Assembly: GCF_001974875.1 (NCBI RefSeq)
Contig: NZ_MTQD01000002.1
Coordinates: 124,001 to 188,000 of the forward strand
Source: Pseudoalteromonas sp. EB27
Lineage (GTDB): Bacteria; Pseudomonadota; Gammaproteobacteria; Enterobacterales; Alteromonadaceae
Direction: 5' to 3'
Length of the DNA: 64,000 nucleotides
Part shown: in pieces, positions 47,465-57,187 of the stretch
Layout of the letters: every line of letters begins with the position of its first letter
Position numbering within the stretch: the stretch's first letter is position 1
The notes under the pieces: model-generated
Seen by the model: the letters and a program-made list of their open reading frames with translations, nothing else
Told to the model about the DNA's origin: nothing
Database searches by the model: none
Made by a program: the position numbers and the translations under genes

Positions 47465-49345
47465 ATGTTAAAACAAATTATACCTTTAGGGGTAGCTATT
47501 GCATTAGTAGGTTGTGGTTCTTCATCAGACAGTGACAGTTCAGAATCTGTTGCAGTGAGTGAAATTGCTACATCTTCTTCTGTGAGTTTTTATGTATCTA
47601 ATTGGCAATCACCACAGGGCACGCTTAATGTTTTAGATAGCGATGGGGTGGTGCAAGAATCAATTGAAGTCGAAAACATTAATACTGTGAGTGTAAGTGT
47701 AACTCCACTTACTTTTAATAGTTTTGAGTTTATACCGAGTGATATGGCTCTACCTTGTCCGCGCTTTACAGGTTGTGGCAGAACAGTCCGTGGTGATGTA
47801 AATGACTTAAACGCAAACCGTTTAATCGACTACCAAGAATTGACAGCCGTTACTCTTAATTACAAAGCAGATGCATTTAGTGCACCGGGTGTAAATACGG
47901 TTTATTTATCGCCATTAAGTAAAGCAATTACAGATGAAGGCTTTAGTGCTACGCAAGCTAGTTTATCAGCCACGCCTTTTTATCATTTAACGCACAGCAA
48001 TTTAAATGCAAGTGTTGAAGCAGAAATGGTTACTAATGCATTTACTTACGCAGCAATTTTAGCTGGTGTTGCTGATAGTACGTTTAGTGTTGAAAGTGCT
48101 TTTAATGCATTTACTAACTCAGAGACTGACCAACAGGCATGGGAAGATTATAGCGATTTAGCAGCGCAGTATGTTACAGATAACTTATTTAGCGACCAAG
48201 GAAATGGATTACTACCAAACGTTGCAGGTCAAGTTAAGCAAACGATCGCAAGTGTAACTACATTTACAAATTGGCAGGCTCGCTCAACAGAAGTTCAAAG
48301 CTTAGATTCAAGAGAGTTACTTGTTGATACACGAAATATTATAGGTGCTGCAAGACTTCAAGAAAAAAGCTATTCAGATGAATTAGACGTAAAATTTGCT
48401 GAGCTTGAAGATGCGTTTGATGAAGACACACAAAGAACCCTTGATGCACTTACTAATGCTTTAAACGAAGTTATTACAAATTATTCACCACTAGCTGATG
48501 GCTCTACACCATCAGGACAATATAAACTTCGTGACTTAGATATTGATTACAGCCAATCACCTTATACTTGGGCTATAACTGGCACATATGATGAGTTACC
48601 TATAACAATTGATTTATCAATTCCCACATTTAGAGTAAGTGGTGTGTTAGGTAATAAAATTGAAGGTATAATGAGCGCTACTGTTACAAATGGTACTACG
48701 GTATTAAGTGTTGATGTAAGTGAGTTGCTGATTGAGTTTGATGGCATAGATGCTCAAAGTGAATTAAACCCAGAAGCCGATACAGGTATTACACAGGTAA
48801 CTACGAATGTAATTATCGATAAAGCCGCTGGTAAACTTGAAGGCGATTTATCACTAAACTTAAATCGTTTTGTTAATTCATTAGGTGAAGAGTCTACAAC
48901 GTTATCTACTTTTGATTTTAATGGTGATTACGTGAGCGACATTCAAAACACTGCATTTCATATCACAGCAGTAGAGGCTTCGCCTTTTATTGGTGAAGAT
49001 AATGACGATTTAGCATTTACTTTTGAATTAGATTTTCCTTTAAGTGGTGCAAGCGATTTTAAGTTTGCTTACGTGGGCGATGTTGAAAACTTATCAGAAC
49101 TTACCTCTACAGATATATTTGTTAGCATAAAAAATCGTGCGTTAGATTTACGTATTCGTGATGTTAGTGGCAACATTAATCTAATAGCGAAAGGCGAAAA
49201 TGGACGTTGGTTAGATGTAAAGCAAAAGGGTCGTAATTACAGTGGCGGTTTATATTTTGGTGATACTAAACTAGCTGATGTTACTGCAGTACGTGGTATT
49301 CCTGGTGTTTTATTTCCAAATGGTGAGTTTGAATCATTATTTTAA
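47465..49345 (+). CDS. Lipoprotein of unknown function, paralogous N-terminus
   Basis: A 626-aa lipoprotein (LGVAIALVGCGSSSD, Cys near residue 17). The N-terminal part contains LPCPRFTGCGRTVRGDVNDLN followed by an acidic stretch and VYLSPLSKAI, in the same order as C-x4-GCG, DVND and TFLTSLVAALL of the protein at 43269. The C-terminal half is beta-rich. ATG 47465 is preferred over ATG 47459 because AAGGA ends 6 nt before it. Co-transcribed with the barrel gene. Function unknown. Confidence 0.73.
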   Translation: MLKQIIPLGVAIALVGCGSSSDSDSSESVAVSEIATSSSVSFYVSNWQSPQGTLNVLDSDGVVQESIEVENINTVSVSVTPLTFNSFEFIPSDMALPCPRFTGCGRTVRGDVNDLNANRLIDYQELTAVTLNYKADAFSAPGVNTVYLSPLSKAITDEGFSATQASLSATPFYHLTHSNLNASVEAEMVTNAFTYAAILAGVADSTFSVESAFNAFTNSETDQQAWEDYSDLAAQYVTDNLFSDQGNGLLPNVAGQVKQTIASVTTFTNWQARSTEVQSLDSRELLVDTRNIIGAARLQEKSYSDELDVKFAELEDAFDEDTQRTLDALTNALNEVITNYSPLADGSTPSGQYKLRDLDIDYSQSPYTWAITGTYDELPITIDLSIPTFRVSGVLGNKIEGIMSATVTNGTTVLSVDVSELLIEFDGIDAQSELNPEADTGITQVTTNVIIDKAAGKLEGDLSLNLNRFVNSLGEESTTLSTFDFNGDYVSDIQNTAFHITAVEASPFIGEDNDDLAFTFELDFPLSGASDFKFAYVGDVENLSELTSTDIFVSIKNRALDLRIRDVSGNINLIAKGENGRWLDVKQKGRNYSGGLYFGDTKLADVTAVRGIPGVLFPNGEFESLF

Positions 49346-49440
49346 CTACTTGATTAAATATTTTAAAGCCTAGCATTCGCTTAAGGCCGAACAGTTAAGA
49401 AGCGTTTTAACGATTAGTTAAGTGGCTTTAGAAATATTCA

Positions 49441-49475
49441 AAATCCGATATTAGTTTTCTAGTATCGGATTTTTT
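49441..49475. terminator. Bidirectional intrinsic terminator
   Basis: A perfect 10-bp stem (49441-49450 with 49463-49472) is flanked by A and T runs. It serves the lipoprotein gene on + and the CPBP protease gene on -, whose stops lie on either side. Confidence 0.85.
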
Positions 49476-49488
49476 CTTGCTTGTTATA

Positions 49489-50130
49489 TTAGTTAAATGC
49501 GCCTGAATCAAGATAGCTGCCGATCCCGAGTGTAAACATCCAAAGCCCCCATAAGCTATGCTCAATAACACACACAACGGTTGAGCGGCTTTGTGCATAG
49601 GTATAAGCAAACAGTAAACCGCCCAAAAATGCCAAACCTACTGCAATCCAATTTGCATAAACAATATGCGCCAACGCAAATACACTCGCACTAACTATAA
49701 TACGTACTGCTTTTTTGGGCATGATGCGCTTATAACGATGAAAAAAATACGTTCTGAATATTAACTCTTGAGGAATAACCGACAGTATTGGGTAGAGCAA
49801 CAACAGTAAAAGCCAATCATTAAACGAGTTGCGGGGAAGGGTAAACCAGTTTCCTTGATGAATAATCCCGTAAAACATACCCGAAAACAACGCACCTAAA
49901 AAAAAGAAGCTAAACAAACGTTTTTTAACAGCAGAAAACTGCCCAAGGCTTGTGAGTCTAAAACGTTTAAAATGGGGATCGCCCAGTAGCAACATACAAC
50001 ACACACTCATTAAAATAATAAGCGCAGGAATAAGCCAGTTAGCTAAATGATCGCGTAATACAAAGCCCAGCAAAGGCAGCAATACAAAAATGAGGGTAAA
50101 TTCAAACCAGCGGTATTGATTGGCGTTCAA
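49489..50130 (-). CDS. CPBP-family intramembrane metalloprotease
   Basis: A 213-aa membrane protein with about six to seven helices and the CPBP (CAAX protease/bacteriocin-processing) signature: SVIPQELIFRTYFF as motif 1, ALAHIVYANW with the second-motif His, and VIEHSLWGLWMF as motif 3. The first Glu of the usual EExxxR is Gln here, leaving one Glu. The only in-frame start is TTG at 50130, with weak ribosome-binding complementarity. Substrate unknown. Confidence 0.8.
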   Translation of the reverse strand: MNANQYRWFEFTLIFVLLPLLGFVLRDHLANWLIPALIILMSVCCMLLLGDPHFKRFRLTSLGQFSAVKKRLFSFFFLGALFSGMFYGIIHQGNWFTLPRNSFNDWLLLLLLYPILSVIPQELIFRTYFFHRYKRIMPKKAVRIIVSASVFALAHIVYANWIAVGLAFLGGLLFAYTYAQSRSTVVCVIEHSLWGLWMFTLGIGSYLDSGAFN

Positions 50131-50206
50131 GGTCGTCTCAACTTGTTTTTTTTACAAACTAACAAGCAAAGACGACATTTTTATGACGATATTAGTTATC
50201 TATAAA

Positions 50207-50782
50207 TTACTTTACTGGTTCTTCTTCATTAGGGAGGTATTTGTACAAGGCAATAATAGTGGCAAAAATACTCACAAAGGTAATGCCCATTAAACCAAAT
50301 ACTTTGAAGTTGACCCAAAAGTCGAGCGAAAAATTATACGCAATATAAATGTTCAACGCTGCGATGCCAGCAGTAATTACAACCCACATCAGGTTAAGTT
50401 TATCCCATAACGGTTCTGGGACTACAATGGCTTGTTTTGTATCATTAGCATTTTCGAGTATTGAACTAAGCGCTTTTTTAACGAGATTTTTTTTAAGTAC
50501 ATAACGGCTAACAAGTAACGTTAAACTTAAACCTGCGTATATTATCGTTGCTTTCCATTTTATGTATTGCTCATCATGAAGTACCAGCGTTAACGTACCA
50601 AACACAGCAGCAATGCCGAAAAATATCCACTGACGAGTTGGCACAGAGCCATGTTTAAAGTAGCTATAAGCAACTTGAATAAGCGTAGTGGCCATTAATA
50701 AACCGGTAGCCCAATAAATATCGACTAGCTTAAATACTGCAAAAAACAGTATGAGTGGGATGTATTCAATTAATGCGTGCAT
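50207..50782 (-). CDS. yciB: Inner-membrane-spanning protein YciB (septation protein A)
   Basis: A 191-aa membrane protein of the YciB/IspZ family: YIPLILFFAVFKLVDIYWATGLLM at the start, HGSVPTRQWIFFGIAAVFG, and YKYLPNEEE at the end, with five to six hydrophobic segments. It influences cell-envelope and septum integrity in enterobacteria. It lies 76 bp upstream of the CPBP gene on the same strand and near the trp operon, as in related species. Confidence 0.93.
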   Translation of the reverse strand: MHALIEYIPLILFFAVFKLVDIYWATGLLMATTLIQVAYSYFKHGSVPTRQWIFFGIAAVFGTLTLVLHDEQYIKWKATIIYAGLSLTLLVSRYVLKKNLVKKALSSILENANDTKQAIVVPEPLWDKLNLMWVVITAGIAALNIYIAYNFSLDFWVNFKVFGLMGITFVSIFATIIALYKYLPNEEEPVK

Positions 50783-50973
50783 AGTCTACCTAAATTATAC
50801 GAAAAAGAGTCAAAGGCTTTTTACCACATAAAGCTTAGCAACTACAAGGTTGACTTGTTGCCCTGTAACCCTTAGCCTGCGTGGCTTTATTGCCAATTTG
50901 GTTTGGTACTTTTTATATCATCATATTCCCACGCTTAACCAACACTGATTTGGCGTGTATTTAGGAGCCTAAA

Positions 50974-51243
50974 ATGAATAAAGCAGAACTCGTTGCTGCC
51001 ATTGCACACAAGAGTGAATTAACAAAAAAAGATTCTCAAGCGGCACTTTCAAGCTTGCAAAAAGTAATTACTAAATCGCTTTCTGAGGGGGATCAGGTTC
51101 AAATTAATGGCTTTGGTACTTTTGCACTAAGTTACTATCCAGCGCGTACTGGGCGTAACCCGCAAACAGGCGCAGCGATTGAAATAGAAGGCGCAAACAA
51201 AGCTGTTTTTAAGCCTGCCAAAGCGTTAAAAGATCTACTTTAA
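50974..51243 (+). CDS. HU-family DNA-binding protein
   Basis: An 89-aa histone-like protein: MNKAELVAAIAHKSELTKKD at the N-terminus, QINGFGTFALSYYPARTGRNPQTGAAIEI forming the DNA-binding arm, and KAVFKPAKALKDLL at the C-terminus. Normal HU length. TTAGGAG lies before the ATG. It is an HU alpha/beta-type protein; which paralogue cannot be decided here. The repeat array starts 78 bp downstream. Confidence 0.93.
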   Translation: MNKAELVAAIAHKSELTKKDSQAALSSLQKVITKSLSEGDQVQINGFGTFALSYYPARTGRNPQTGAAIEIEGANKAVFKPAKALKDLL

Positions 51244-51320
51244 ATAGCATTATTTAGCTAGGTCGTTGATTGAGCTTTGATTGGAGCTATTAAACATAAA
51301 ATTATGGGCTTTGCCCATCA

Positions 51321-51926
51321 CGCCAGCAAGTTGTGCGTCTATAAAAAGAAACATATGCCGAGTGTTAGTTGTAGACGCCAAACTTGCTCGCGCGAGAAGC
51401 GCAGCTTCTGATTACTTAATCACCGATCATAAAACTGCGTTTTTAAACGCCAACAAGTTGTGCGTCTACAAAAATAAACATAATGCCGAACATGAGTTGT
51501 AGGCGTTGAGCTTGCTCGCGCGAGAAGCGCAGCTTCTAATTACTTAACCATCCATCACAAAAACTGCGTTTTTAAACGCCAACAAGTTGTGCGTCTACAA
51601 AAATAAACATAATGCCGAGCATGAGTTTTAGGCGCTGAACTTGCTCACGCGAGAAGCGAAGCTTCTAATTACTTAACCATCCATCACAAAAACTGCGTTT
51701 TTAAACGCCAACAAGTTGTGCGTCTACAAAAATAAACACATGCCGAGTGTTAGTTGTAGGCGTTGAGCTTGCTCACGCGAGAAGCGCAGCTTCTAATTAC
51801 TTAATCACCCATCATAAAAAATTGTGTTTTTAAACGCCAACAAGTTGCGCGCCTACAAGGATAAACATAATGCCGAGTGTTAGTTGTAGGCGCCAAACTT
51901 GCTCACGCGAGAAGTGAAGCTTCAGT
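51321..51926. repeat. Tandem array of five ~129-bp structured repeats
   Basis: Units begin at 51321, 51448, 51577, 51706 and 51835, with periods 127, 129, 129 and 129 bp; the last is partial. Each holds CGCCAACAAGTTGTGCGTCTACAA and, about 30 bp later, TTGTAGGCGTTGAGCTTG, which is an inverted version of the first, then GCTCGCGCGAGAAGCGCAGCTTCT, itself hairpin-forming, and a linker AATTACTTAATCA. This resembles REP/BIME elements. A lone relative lies at about 7192-7271. No long ORF of its own is supported here, and no REP-associated transposase is in the window. Confidence 0.85.
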
Positions 51927-52118
51927 ATTTAATCATCGAGTACCAAACCTGTGCTGTATCTTGTTTATGTAGATTATTCATATTGTCTAAATGATTTACA
52001 TAGCACTATAAACTTCAATTAGATTAACTCCTTTATTTTCAAGTGCTTGTTTTCGGCATGCATTGTGCTTTTTTAACTATGTGTTTCGAATATATTTTTC
52101 AAGAAAAAGGAGATCTCA
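51927..52118. other. Intergenic region before the PfpI gene
   Basis: About 190 bp of A+T-rich sequence without a gene. AAAGGAGATCTCA directly before 52119 is a strong ribosome binding site for the next gene. Part of the longer gene-free stretch 51244-52118, the rest of which is the repeat array. Confidence 0.6.
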
Positions 52119-52697
52119 ATGAGTACATTACAAACAAGCACACGTTTACAAGGCAAAAAAATTGCAATTTTAGCCACTGATGGATTTGAGCAAAGTGAGC
52201 TGTTATCTCCACGCAGCGCATTACTTGATGCCGGTGCAAACATCGAAATAGTATCAATTAAAGAAGGCCAAATTACGGGCTGGGACGAAGACAAGTGGGG
52301 CGATAAAGTAACAGTAGATAAACTAGTCACGAACGCAGATCCCGCTGACTATGACGCGCTTATGCTTCCTGGTGGTTTATTTAACCCAGACAGTTTACGC
52401 CAAGATAAAGATGCTAAAGCCTTTATTGATGGCTTTTTTGGCGCAGAAAAAAATAAACCCGTTGCTGCAATTTGCCATGCACCGTGGTTACTAGCTGAAA
52501 TTAATAAATTGCGCGACCGCACCATTACCTCTTTTCCAAGTATTAAAAGCGATTTAATTAATGCAGGCGCTAATTGGGTCGACCAAGAAGTATGTGTAGA
52601 TAAAGGCTTAGTAACAAGCCGAAGCCCAGCCGATTTAGAAGCATTTAATGCTAAATTTATTGAAGAGATTTTAGAGGGTAAACACCAAGCTCACTAA
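52119..52697 (+). CDS. PfpI/DJ-1-family protein (YhbO-like)
   Basis: A 192-aa class I glutamine amidotransferase-like protein of the PfpI group: KIAILATDGFEQSELLSPRSALLDAGA, DALMLPGGLFNPDSLR and the nucleophile elbow AAICHAPWLLAE with the reactive Cys near residue 116. Such proteins act as stress-related deglycases or proteases; the exact activity is debated. An intrinsic terminator follows. Confidence 0.9.
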   Translation: MSTLQTSTRLQGKKIAILATDGFEQSELLSPRSALLDAGANIEIVSIKEGQITGWDEDKWGDKVTVDKLVTNADPADYDALMLPGGLFNPDSLRQDKDAKAFIDGFFGAEKNKPVAAICHAPWLLAEINKLRDRTITSFPSIKSDLINAGANWVDQEVCVDKGLVTSRSPADLEAFNAKFIEEILEGKHQAH

Positions 52698-52714
52698 GTT
52701 GCTTTTTAAAAAAC

Positions 52715-52743
52715 AAAAAAGGGCACTTTAAATGCCCTTTTTT
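52715..52743. terminator. Bidirectional terminator between the PfpI gene and trpA
   Basis: A perfect 11-bp stem (52715-52725 with 52733-52743) with A run before and T run after ends both the + strand gene at 52697 and the trp operon on the - strand. Confidence 0.9.
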
Positions 52744-52771
52744 AATGCGTATAAAACACGCCCGAGTTACC

Positions 52772-53593
52772 TTAAAGCGATGTAGCTGCTTTCATATCGG
52801 CTACAAAAGCTTTTAGCTGAGCGGTCATTGTCGGTAAATCATTAAGGTTAGCTTCGATAATTTTAACCACGGCTGAGCCTGAAATAGCACCGGCTGCTCC
52901 TGCATTAAGAGCCGCTTTTACATCATCTGGCGTTGAAATGCCAAACCCTAAAAGAGCAGGGGCTGCGTGGTATTCTTTTAATTTAGTAACAATGTTGCCC
53001 GCTGGCATTTGTGCTTTAGTATCGGTACCGGTAACACCTGCGCGCGATAGTAAATACGTGTAACCACGACCGTAAGAGGCGCACTGGCGAAGTGTGTCGT
53101 CATCGGCATTTGGTGTTGCAATAAAAATTGGGTCTACACCGTTATCCATTGCTGACTTTCTGAACACTTTAGATTCATGTAGCGGTACATCTGCCACTAA
53201 AATTGAGTCTACGCCTACCGCTTTTGCATCTTTGTAAAATGCTTCTATACCGCGCTTAAACACAAGGTTTGAATATAGTAATAAACCAATTGGGATATCG
53301 GCATTATACTCACGTATTTCTTTAATAATATCAAAGCAATCTTGTGTATTAATGTGCACATCGAGAGCGCGAATATTCGCTTTTTGTATTACTGGTCCAT
53401 CTGCAATTGGGTCAGAAAACGGAATACCAAGCTCAAGCGCATCAGCGCCGCCGTCAATTAGGCTTTTAATAATCGCAATGCTTTGCGCTTTGCCTGGATC
53501 GCCAATTGTTACAAATGGTACAAATGCACCTTGTTTTTGCTCGTTAAGCGCTGCAAACATTTTGCCGTAACGATCCGTTTTTACTTGGCTCAT
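52772..53593 (-). CDS. trpA: Tryptophan synthase alpha chain
   Basis: Converts indole-3-glycerol phosphate to indole and glyceraldehyde 3-phosphate. A 273-aa TIM barrel with the catalytic Glu in [19 protein letters not shown] (about residues 46-65), [10 protein letters not shown] and [11 protein letters not shown] for phosphate binding. It overlaps trpB by 4 nt (ATGA) and is the last gene of the operon. Confidence 0.97.
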   Translation of the reverse strand: MSQVKTDRYGKMFAALNEQKQGAFVPFVTIGDPGKAQSIAIIKSLIDGGADALELGIPFSDPIADGPVIQKANIRALDVHINTQDCFDIIKEIREYNADIPIGLLLYSNLVFKRGIEAFYKDAKAVGVDSILVADVPLHESKVFRKSAMDNGVDPIFIATPNADDDTLRQCASYGRGYTYLLSRAGVTGTDTKAQMPAGNIVTKLKEYHAAPALLGFGISTPDDVKAALNAGAAGAISGSAVVKIIEANLNDLPTMTAQLKAFVADMKAATSL

Positions 53594-54774
53594 AGCTGAC
53601 CTCTTTCAGATAGTACATTGTGAACGTGTGCTAAATCTTTATCGCCACGACCACTTAAATTAATAACTATAACGCTTTGTTCGGTTTGCTCTTCTGCATA
53701 CTTAAGTGCATAAGCTAACGCATGGCTTGATTCAAGTGCCGGAATGATCCCTTCATTTTTGGCAAGTGATTGAAACGCATCTAGCGCTTCAGTATCTGTA
53801 ATGCCAACGTATTGCGCGCGACCAGTTTCGTGTAAAAATGCATGTTGAGGACCAACAGCTGGGTAATCAAGACCAGCAGATACCGAGTAAGATTCTTCAA
53901 TTTGGCCATCATCATTTTGCATAATATACGTATAAGTACCGTGTAATATACCTTTAGTGCCTTTACAAATTGTTGCGCCGTGTTCATTTGTATCAAGACC
54001 TTTACCAGCGGGCTCAACACCAATTAATTTAACGCCTGGCTCATCAATAAAGTCGGTAAACATACCAATTGCGTTTGAACCACCGCCCACACAGGCAATA
54101 ACCGCGTCAGGTAAACGACCTTCGGCTTTAAGGACTTGTTGCTTGGCTTCTTCACCAATAATTTTTTGATACTCACGTACAATTGTTGGGAATGGGTGAG
54201 GACCCGCGGCAGTACCTAGCAAGTAATGCGCGTCTTGGTAGTTTGCTGACCAGTCACGCAGCGCTTCATTTACGGCATCTTTTAATGTACCAGAACCCGC
54301 TGTTACCGGAATAACCTCTGCGCCCATCAACTTCATTCTAAATACGTTAGGTTGCTGACGTTCAACGTCTTTTGCGCCCATATAAATACGACACTTTAAA
54401 CCCAGTAATGCACATGCAAGCGCGGTTGCAACACCGTGTTGACCGGCACCGGTTTCAGCAATAACTTGTTTTTTACCCATGCGCTTAGTAAGTAACGCTT
54501 GGCCAAGTACTTGATTCGTTTTGTGCGCGCCGCCGTGTAGTAAGTCTTCACGCTTTAGATACAGTTTTACTTTTGGGTTTTTAACTAAATTGCGCGTTAA
54601 AGTAAGTGGGGTAGGACGACCCGCATACTCGTTTAATAATTTACTTAGCTCTGCCTGAAACTCAGGATCTTTTTGTGCTTTGTTAAATTCGTTTTCTAAC
54701 TGCTTAAGCGCAGGGACAAGTAACTCGGGTACAAACATACCGCCAAACTCGCCAAAATAAGCTGGATTTTGCAT
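53590..54774 (-). CDS. trpB: Tryptophan synthase beta chain
   Basis: PLP enzyme joining indole and serine. The PLP Lys is in [20 protein letters not shown], the phosphate-binding GGGSNAIG near residue 230, and [10 protein letters not shown] near the end. I take the ATG at 54774 (394 aa), preceded by GAGG, because it gives the family N-terminus [15 protein letters not shown]; an upstream in-frame start at 54852 would run into trpCF. The gap to trpCF is 7 nt. Confidence 0.97.
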   Translation of the reverse strand: MQNPAYFGEFGGMFVPELLVPALKQLENEFNKAQKDPEFQAELSKLLNEYAGRPTPLTLTRNLVKNPKVKLYLKREDLLHGGAHKTNQVLGQALLTKRMGKKQVIAETGAGQHGVATALACALLGLKCRIYMGAKDVERQQPNVFRMKLMGAEVIPVTAGSGTLKDAVNEALRDWSANYQDAHYLLGTAAGPHPFPTIVREYQKIIGEEAKQQVLKAEGRLPDAVIACVGGGSNAIGMFTDFIDEPGVKLIGVEPAGKGLDTNEHGATICKGTKGILHGTYTYIMQNDDGQIEESYSVSAGLDYPAVGPQHAFLHETGRAQYVGITDTEALDAFQSLAKNEGIIPALESSHALAYALKYAEEQTEQSVIVINLSGRGDKDLAHVHNVLSERGQL

Positions 54775-54781
54775 TTTAACC

Positions 54782-56146
54782 TCAATAATTTCTGATGCTC
54801 GTAAAAGCATTATGTAATTTGTTAGGGCACTTTTTACCCGCAGATTCTTCAACGCCTGAGTTTAAGTCAAGGCCTAAGGCACCTTTTAAAAGCGCATCTT
54901 TAATATTGTCTGGATTTAAGCCTCCAGCAAGCATAAACGGTGTAGTTGCATCGCTTAGCACTGACCAATCGAATGCTTTACCTGTACCGCCGGCTTGAGT
55001 ATCGCTGTGCGTATCGTAAAGATGACGATCAACTCCACTTACAGGTGTGGGCAATGCATCTTTTATTGCTTGTGCTTTCCAAATCTCGCAGCCGTTTGGT
55101 AACTGTGTACGCAAGACAGCAATGTAATCGTCACTTTCTTGGCCATGTAATTGTACTGCCGCTAATTTTAACACACTTGCGTATTGAACTACTTGCTCAA
55201 TTGGGGCATCAACAAATACACCCACAAAATTAAGTGGTGCACTTTTACTAAGCTCTATTGCACAATCTAAATCTACATAGCGTGGCGATTTAGGATGAAA
55301 AATTAAACCACCATAAATAGCACCGTTTTTATATGCCGCTTGTGCATCTTGAGTTCGCGTTAAACCACATACTTTATTGTCCCCCAAAATCACACGGCGA
55401 CATGCTTGCTCTAAATCACGCTCGCCCATAAGTGAGCTGCCAATTAAAAAGCCATCGCATAATGGAGCTAAACGTTTTACGTCTTGATGGGTGTAAATGC
55501 CAGATTCCGAAATAACCACTTTATCAGCTGGAATAAGCTTTCGTAGTTTTTCGGTAGTGGCTAAATCGGTGCTTAAATCGCGTAAATCGCGGTTATTAAT
55601 ACCAATAATTTGTGCATCAAGCGCAAGTGCACGGTGTACTTCTTCTTCATTACTTACTTCGGTTAATACCGACATATTAAGTGAATCTGCAACCGCATGC
55701 AGTGCTTTATAGCTTTCGTCGTCAAGAACTGACAGCATCAGTAATATAGCGTCACCGCCATAAATACGTGCCATGTACACTTGGTACTCATCTATAAAAA
55801 AGTCTTTACAGATAAGCGGTTGTTCTACTTGGCTGCGCACAAATTCGAGGTAATCAAAACTACCTTGAAAATATTTAGCATCAGTTAAAACACTCATGCA
55901 GGTAGCGTATTTTTTATAAACTGAGGTAATTTCAGTTAAATCAAACGGGTCTCTAATTAACCCTTTTGAAGGCGATGCTTTTTTACACTCTAAAATAAAC
56001 TGTGTGCCAGGTGCTGCAAGTGCTTTATAAAAGCTACGACTTGTAGGCACTGCAAGATGCTTAAAGCTTTCAAGCGGACGCGTGGCTTTTCTTTCAATTA
56101 GTTCTAATTTTTTATCAGCAACAATTTTGTCTAATACATTAGCCAT
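54782..56146 (-). CDS. trpCF: Bifunctional indole-3-glycerol phosphate synthase / phosphoribosylanthranilate isomerase
   Basis: A 454-aa fusion of two TIM barrels, as in E. coli. The TrpC part (about residues 1-255) has [37 protein letters not shown] and ISESGI. The TrpF part (about 256-454) begins [16 protein letters not shown] and has VQLHGQES and [10 protein letters not shown]. It overlaps the trpD end by 8 nt. Confidence 0.97.
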   Translation of the reverse strand: MANVLDKIVADKKLELIERKATRPLESFKHLAVPTSRSFYKALAAPGTQFILECKKASPSKGLIRDPFDLTEITSVYKKYATCMSVLTDAKYFQGSFDYLEFVRSQVEQPLICKDFFIDEYQVYMARIYGGDAILLMLSVLDDESYKALHAVADSLNMSVLTEVSNEEEVHRALALDAQIIGINNRDLRDLSTDLATTEKLRKLIPADKVVISESGIYTHQDVKRLAPLCDGFLIGSSLMGERDLEQACRRVILGDNKVCGLTRTQDAQAAYKNGAIYGGLIFHPKSPRYVDLDCAIELSKSAPLNFVGVFVDAPIEQVVQYASVLKLAAVQLHGQESDDYIAVLRTQLPNGCEIWKAQAIKDALPTPVSGVDRHLYDTHSDTQAGGTGKAFDWSVLSDATTPFMLAGGLNPDNIKDALLKGALGLDLNSGVEESAGKKCPNKLHNAFTSIRNY

Positions 56147-57176
56147 TACTTACCTCAATAATTGCACTTAGTGTGTTCATGGCTTGCCCTGAACTTAATA
56201 ATGTTTGTACTTGTTTTGCCCCTTCTTTTAACGTTTCTGCTTTACCTGTTAGGTATAAAAGGGCAGCTACGTTAACCACAATAGCAGCATTATGTGCATC
56301 TGTGCCTTTGCCTTGCAAGATGGCGAGGCTAGCATTTGCGTTGTATTGTGGGCCTTCACCAGCGAGTTGTTCAAGTGAATAGTTTGCAAGGTCAAAGTCG
56401 CTTGGGTTTAGTGTGTACTGTGTAATCTCGCCATTATTTAGCTCAACTACCGTTGTTGGGCCGTGTAGAGCTATTTCGTCAGTGCCCGAGCCGTGAACTA
56501 TCATCGCGCGCTTTGTGCCAAGGGTTTTAAGTGTTTGTGCCATTGGCATACACAACGCTTCGTTATACACACCTAACAATTGCACATCAGGTGCCGCTGG
56601 GTTAGCAAGTGGGCCTAAAATATTAAAAATAGTGCGTGTTTTAAGCGCTGTTCGTACGCCCATCGCATGGCGTACGCCACTGTGGTAGTGCGGTGCAAAC
56701 AAAAAGGTAAAATTGGTTTGCTCAAGACACTTTGCCGCTTGCTCTGGGCTCATATCTATATTAATGCCCAGTGCTTTGAGTAAATCGGCTGAGCCTGAAT
56801 TACTCGATACACTGCGATTACCGTGTTTTACCATGTTAATACCGGCAGCAGCGGCTACAATAGCAGCCGTTGTACTTATATTAATTGTGTTAGAACCATC
56901 GCCACCAGTGCCACAGCTATCGGCAAGTTGCGTACTGCTGGTAGTAAAAGCAACGGCGTTTTCGCGCATTGAGGCCGCAGCGCCTGCAATCTCGTCGCTT
57001 ACTTCGCCTTTAATTTTAAGGCTTATAAGTAGGGCGGTTAGCTCAATTTCACTCATATTACCTTGCATTATTTCATCAAAAAGCGCTTTGGCGTCTGCGT
57101 AGCTTAATGATTGCCCAGTAATTAGTTGCTCAATAGCGTGTTGAACATTTATGGGTTGTTCTGGTTGTGTACTCAT
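56139..57176 (-). CDS. trpD: Anthranilate phosphoribosyltransferase
   Basis: A 345-aa enzyme adding phosphoribose to anthranilate. Signature DSCGTGGDGSNTINIST (about residues 85-101), KHGNRSVSSNSGSADLLKALG and VHGSGTDEI. No fused glutamine amidotransferase domain: TrpG is separate here, unlike the TrpGD fusion of E. coli. 11 nt after trpG. Confidence 0.97.
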   Translation of the reverse strand: MSTQPEQPINVQHAIEQLITGQSLSYADAKALFDEIMQGNMSEIELTALLISLKIKGEVSDEIAGAAASMRENAVAFTTSSTQLADSCGTGGDGSNTINISTTAAIVAAAAGINMVKHGNRSVSSNSGSADLLKALGINIDMSPEQAAKCLEQTNFTFLFAPHYHSGVRHAMGVRTALKTRTIFNILGPLANPAAPDVQLLGVYNEALCMPMAQTLKTLGTKRAMIVHGSGTDEIALHGPTTVVELNNGEITQYTLNPSDFDLANYSLEQLAGEGPQYNANASLAILQGKGTDAHNAAIVVNVAALLYLTGKAETLKEGAKQVQTLLSSGQAMNTLSAIIEVSNG

Positions 57177-57187
57177 AATGTCCTCTT

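Noticed and set aside
51281..51502. 73-aa open frame in the repeat array
   Set aside because: It lies across two units of the non-coding tandem repeat, has no ribosome binding site and no protein-like composition.
51321..51926. Possible CRISPR array
   Set aside because: The repeated unit is about 129 bp and the whole unit, including the part between arms, is conserved; there are no variable spacers and no cas genes.
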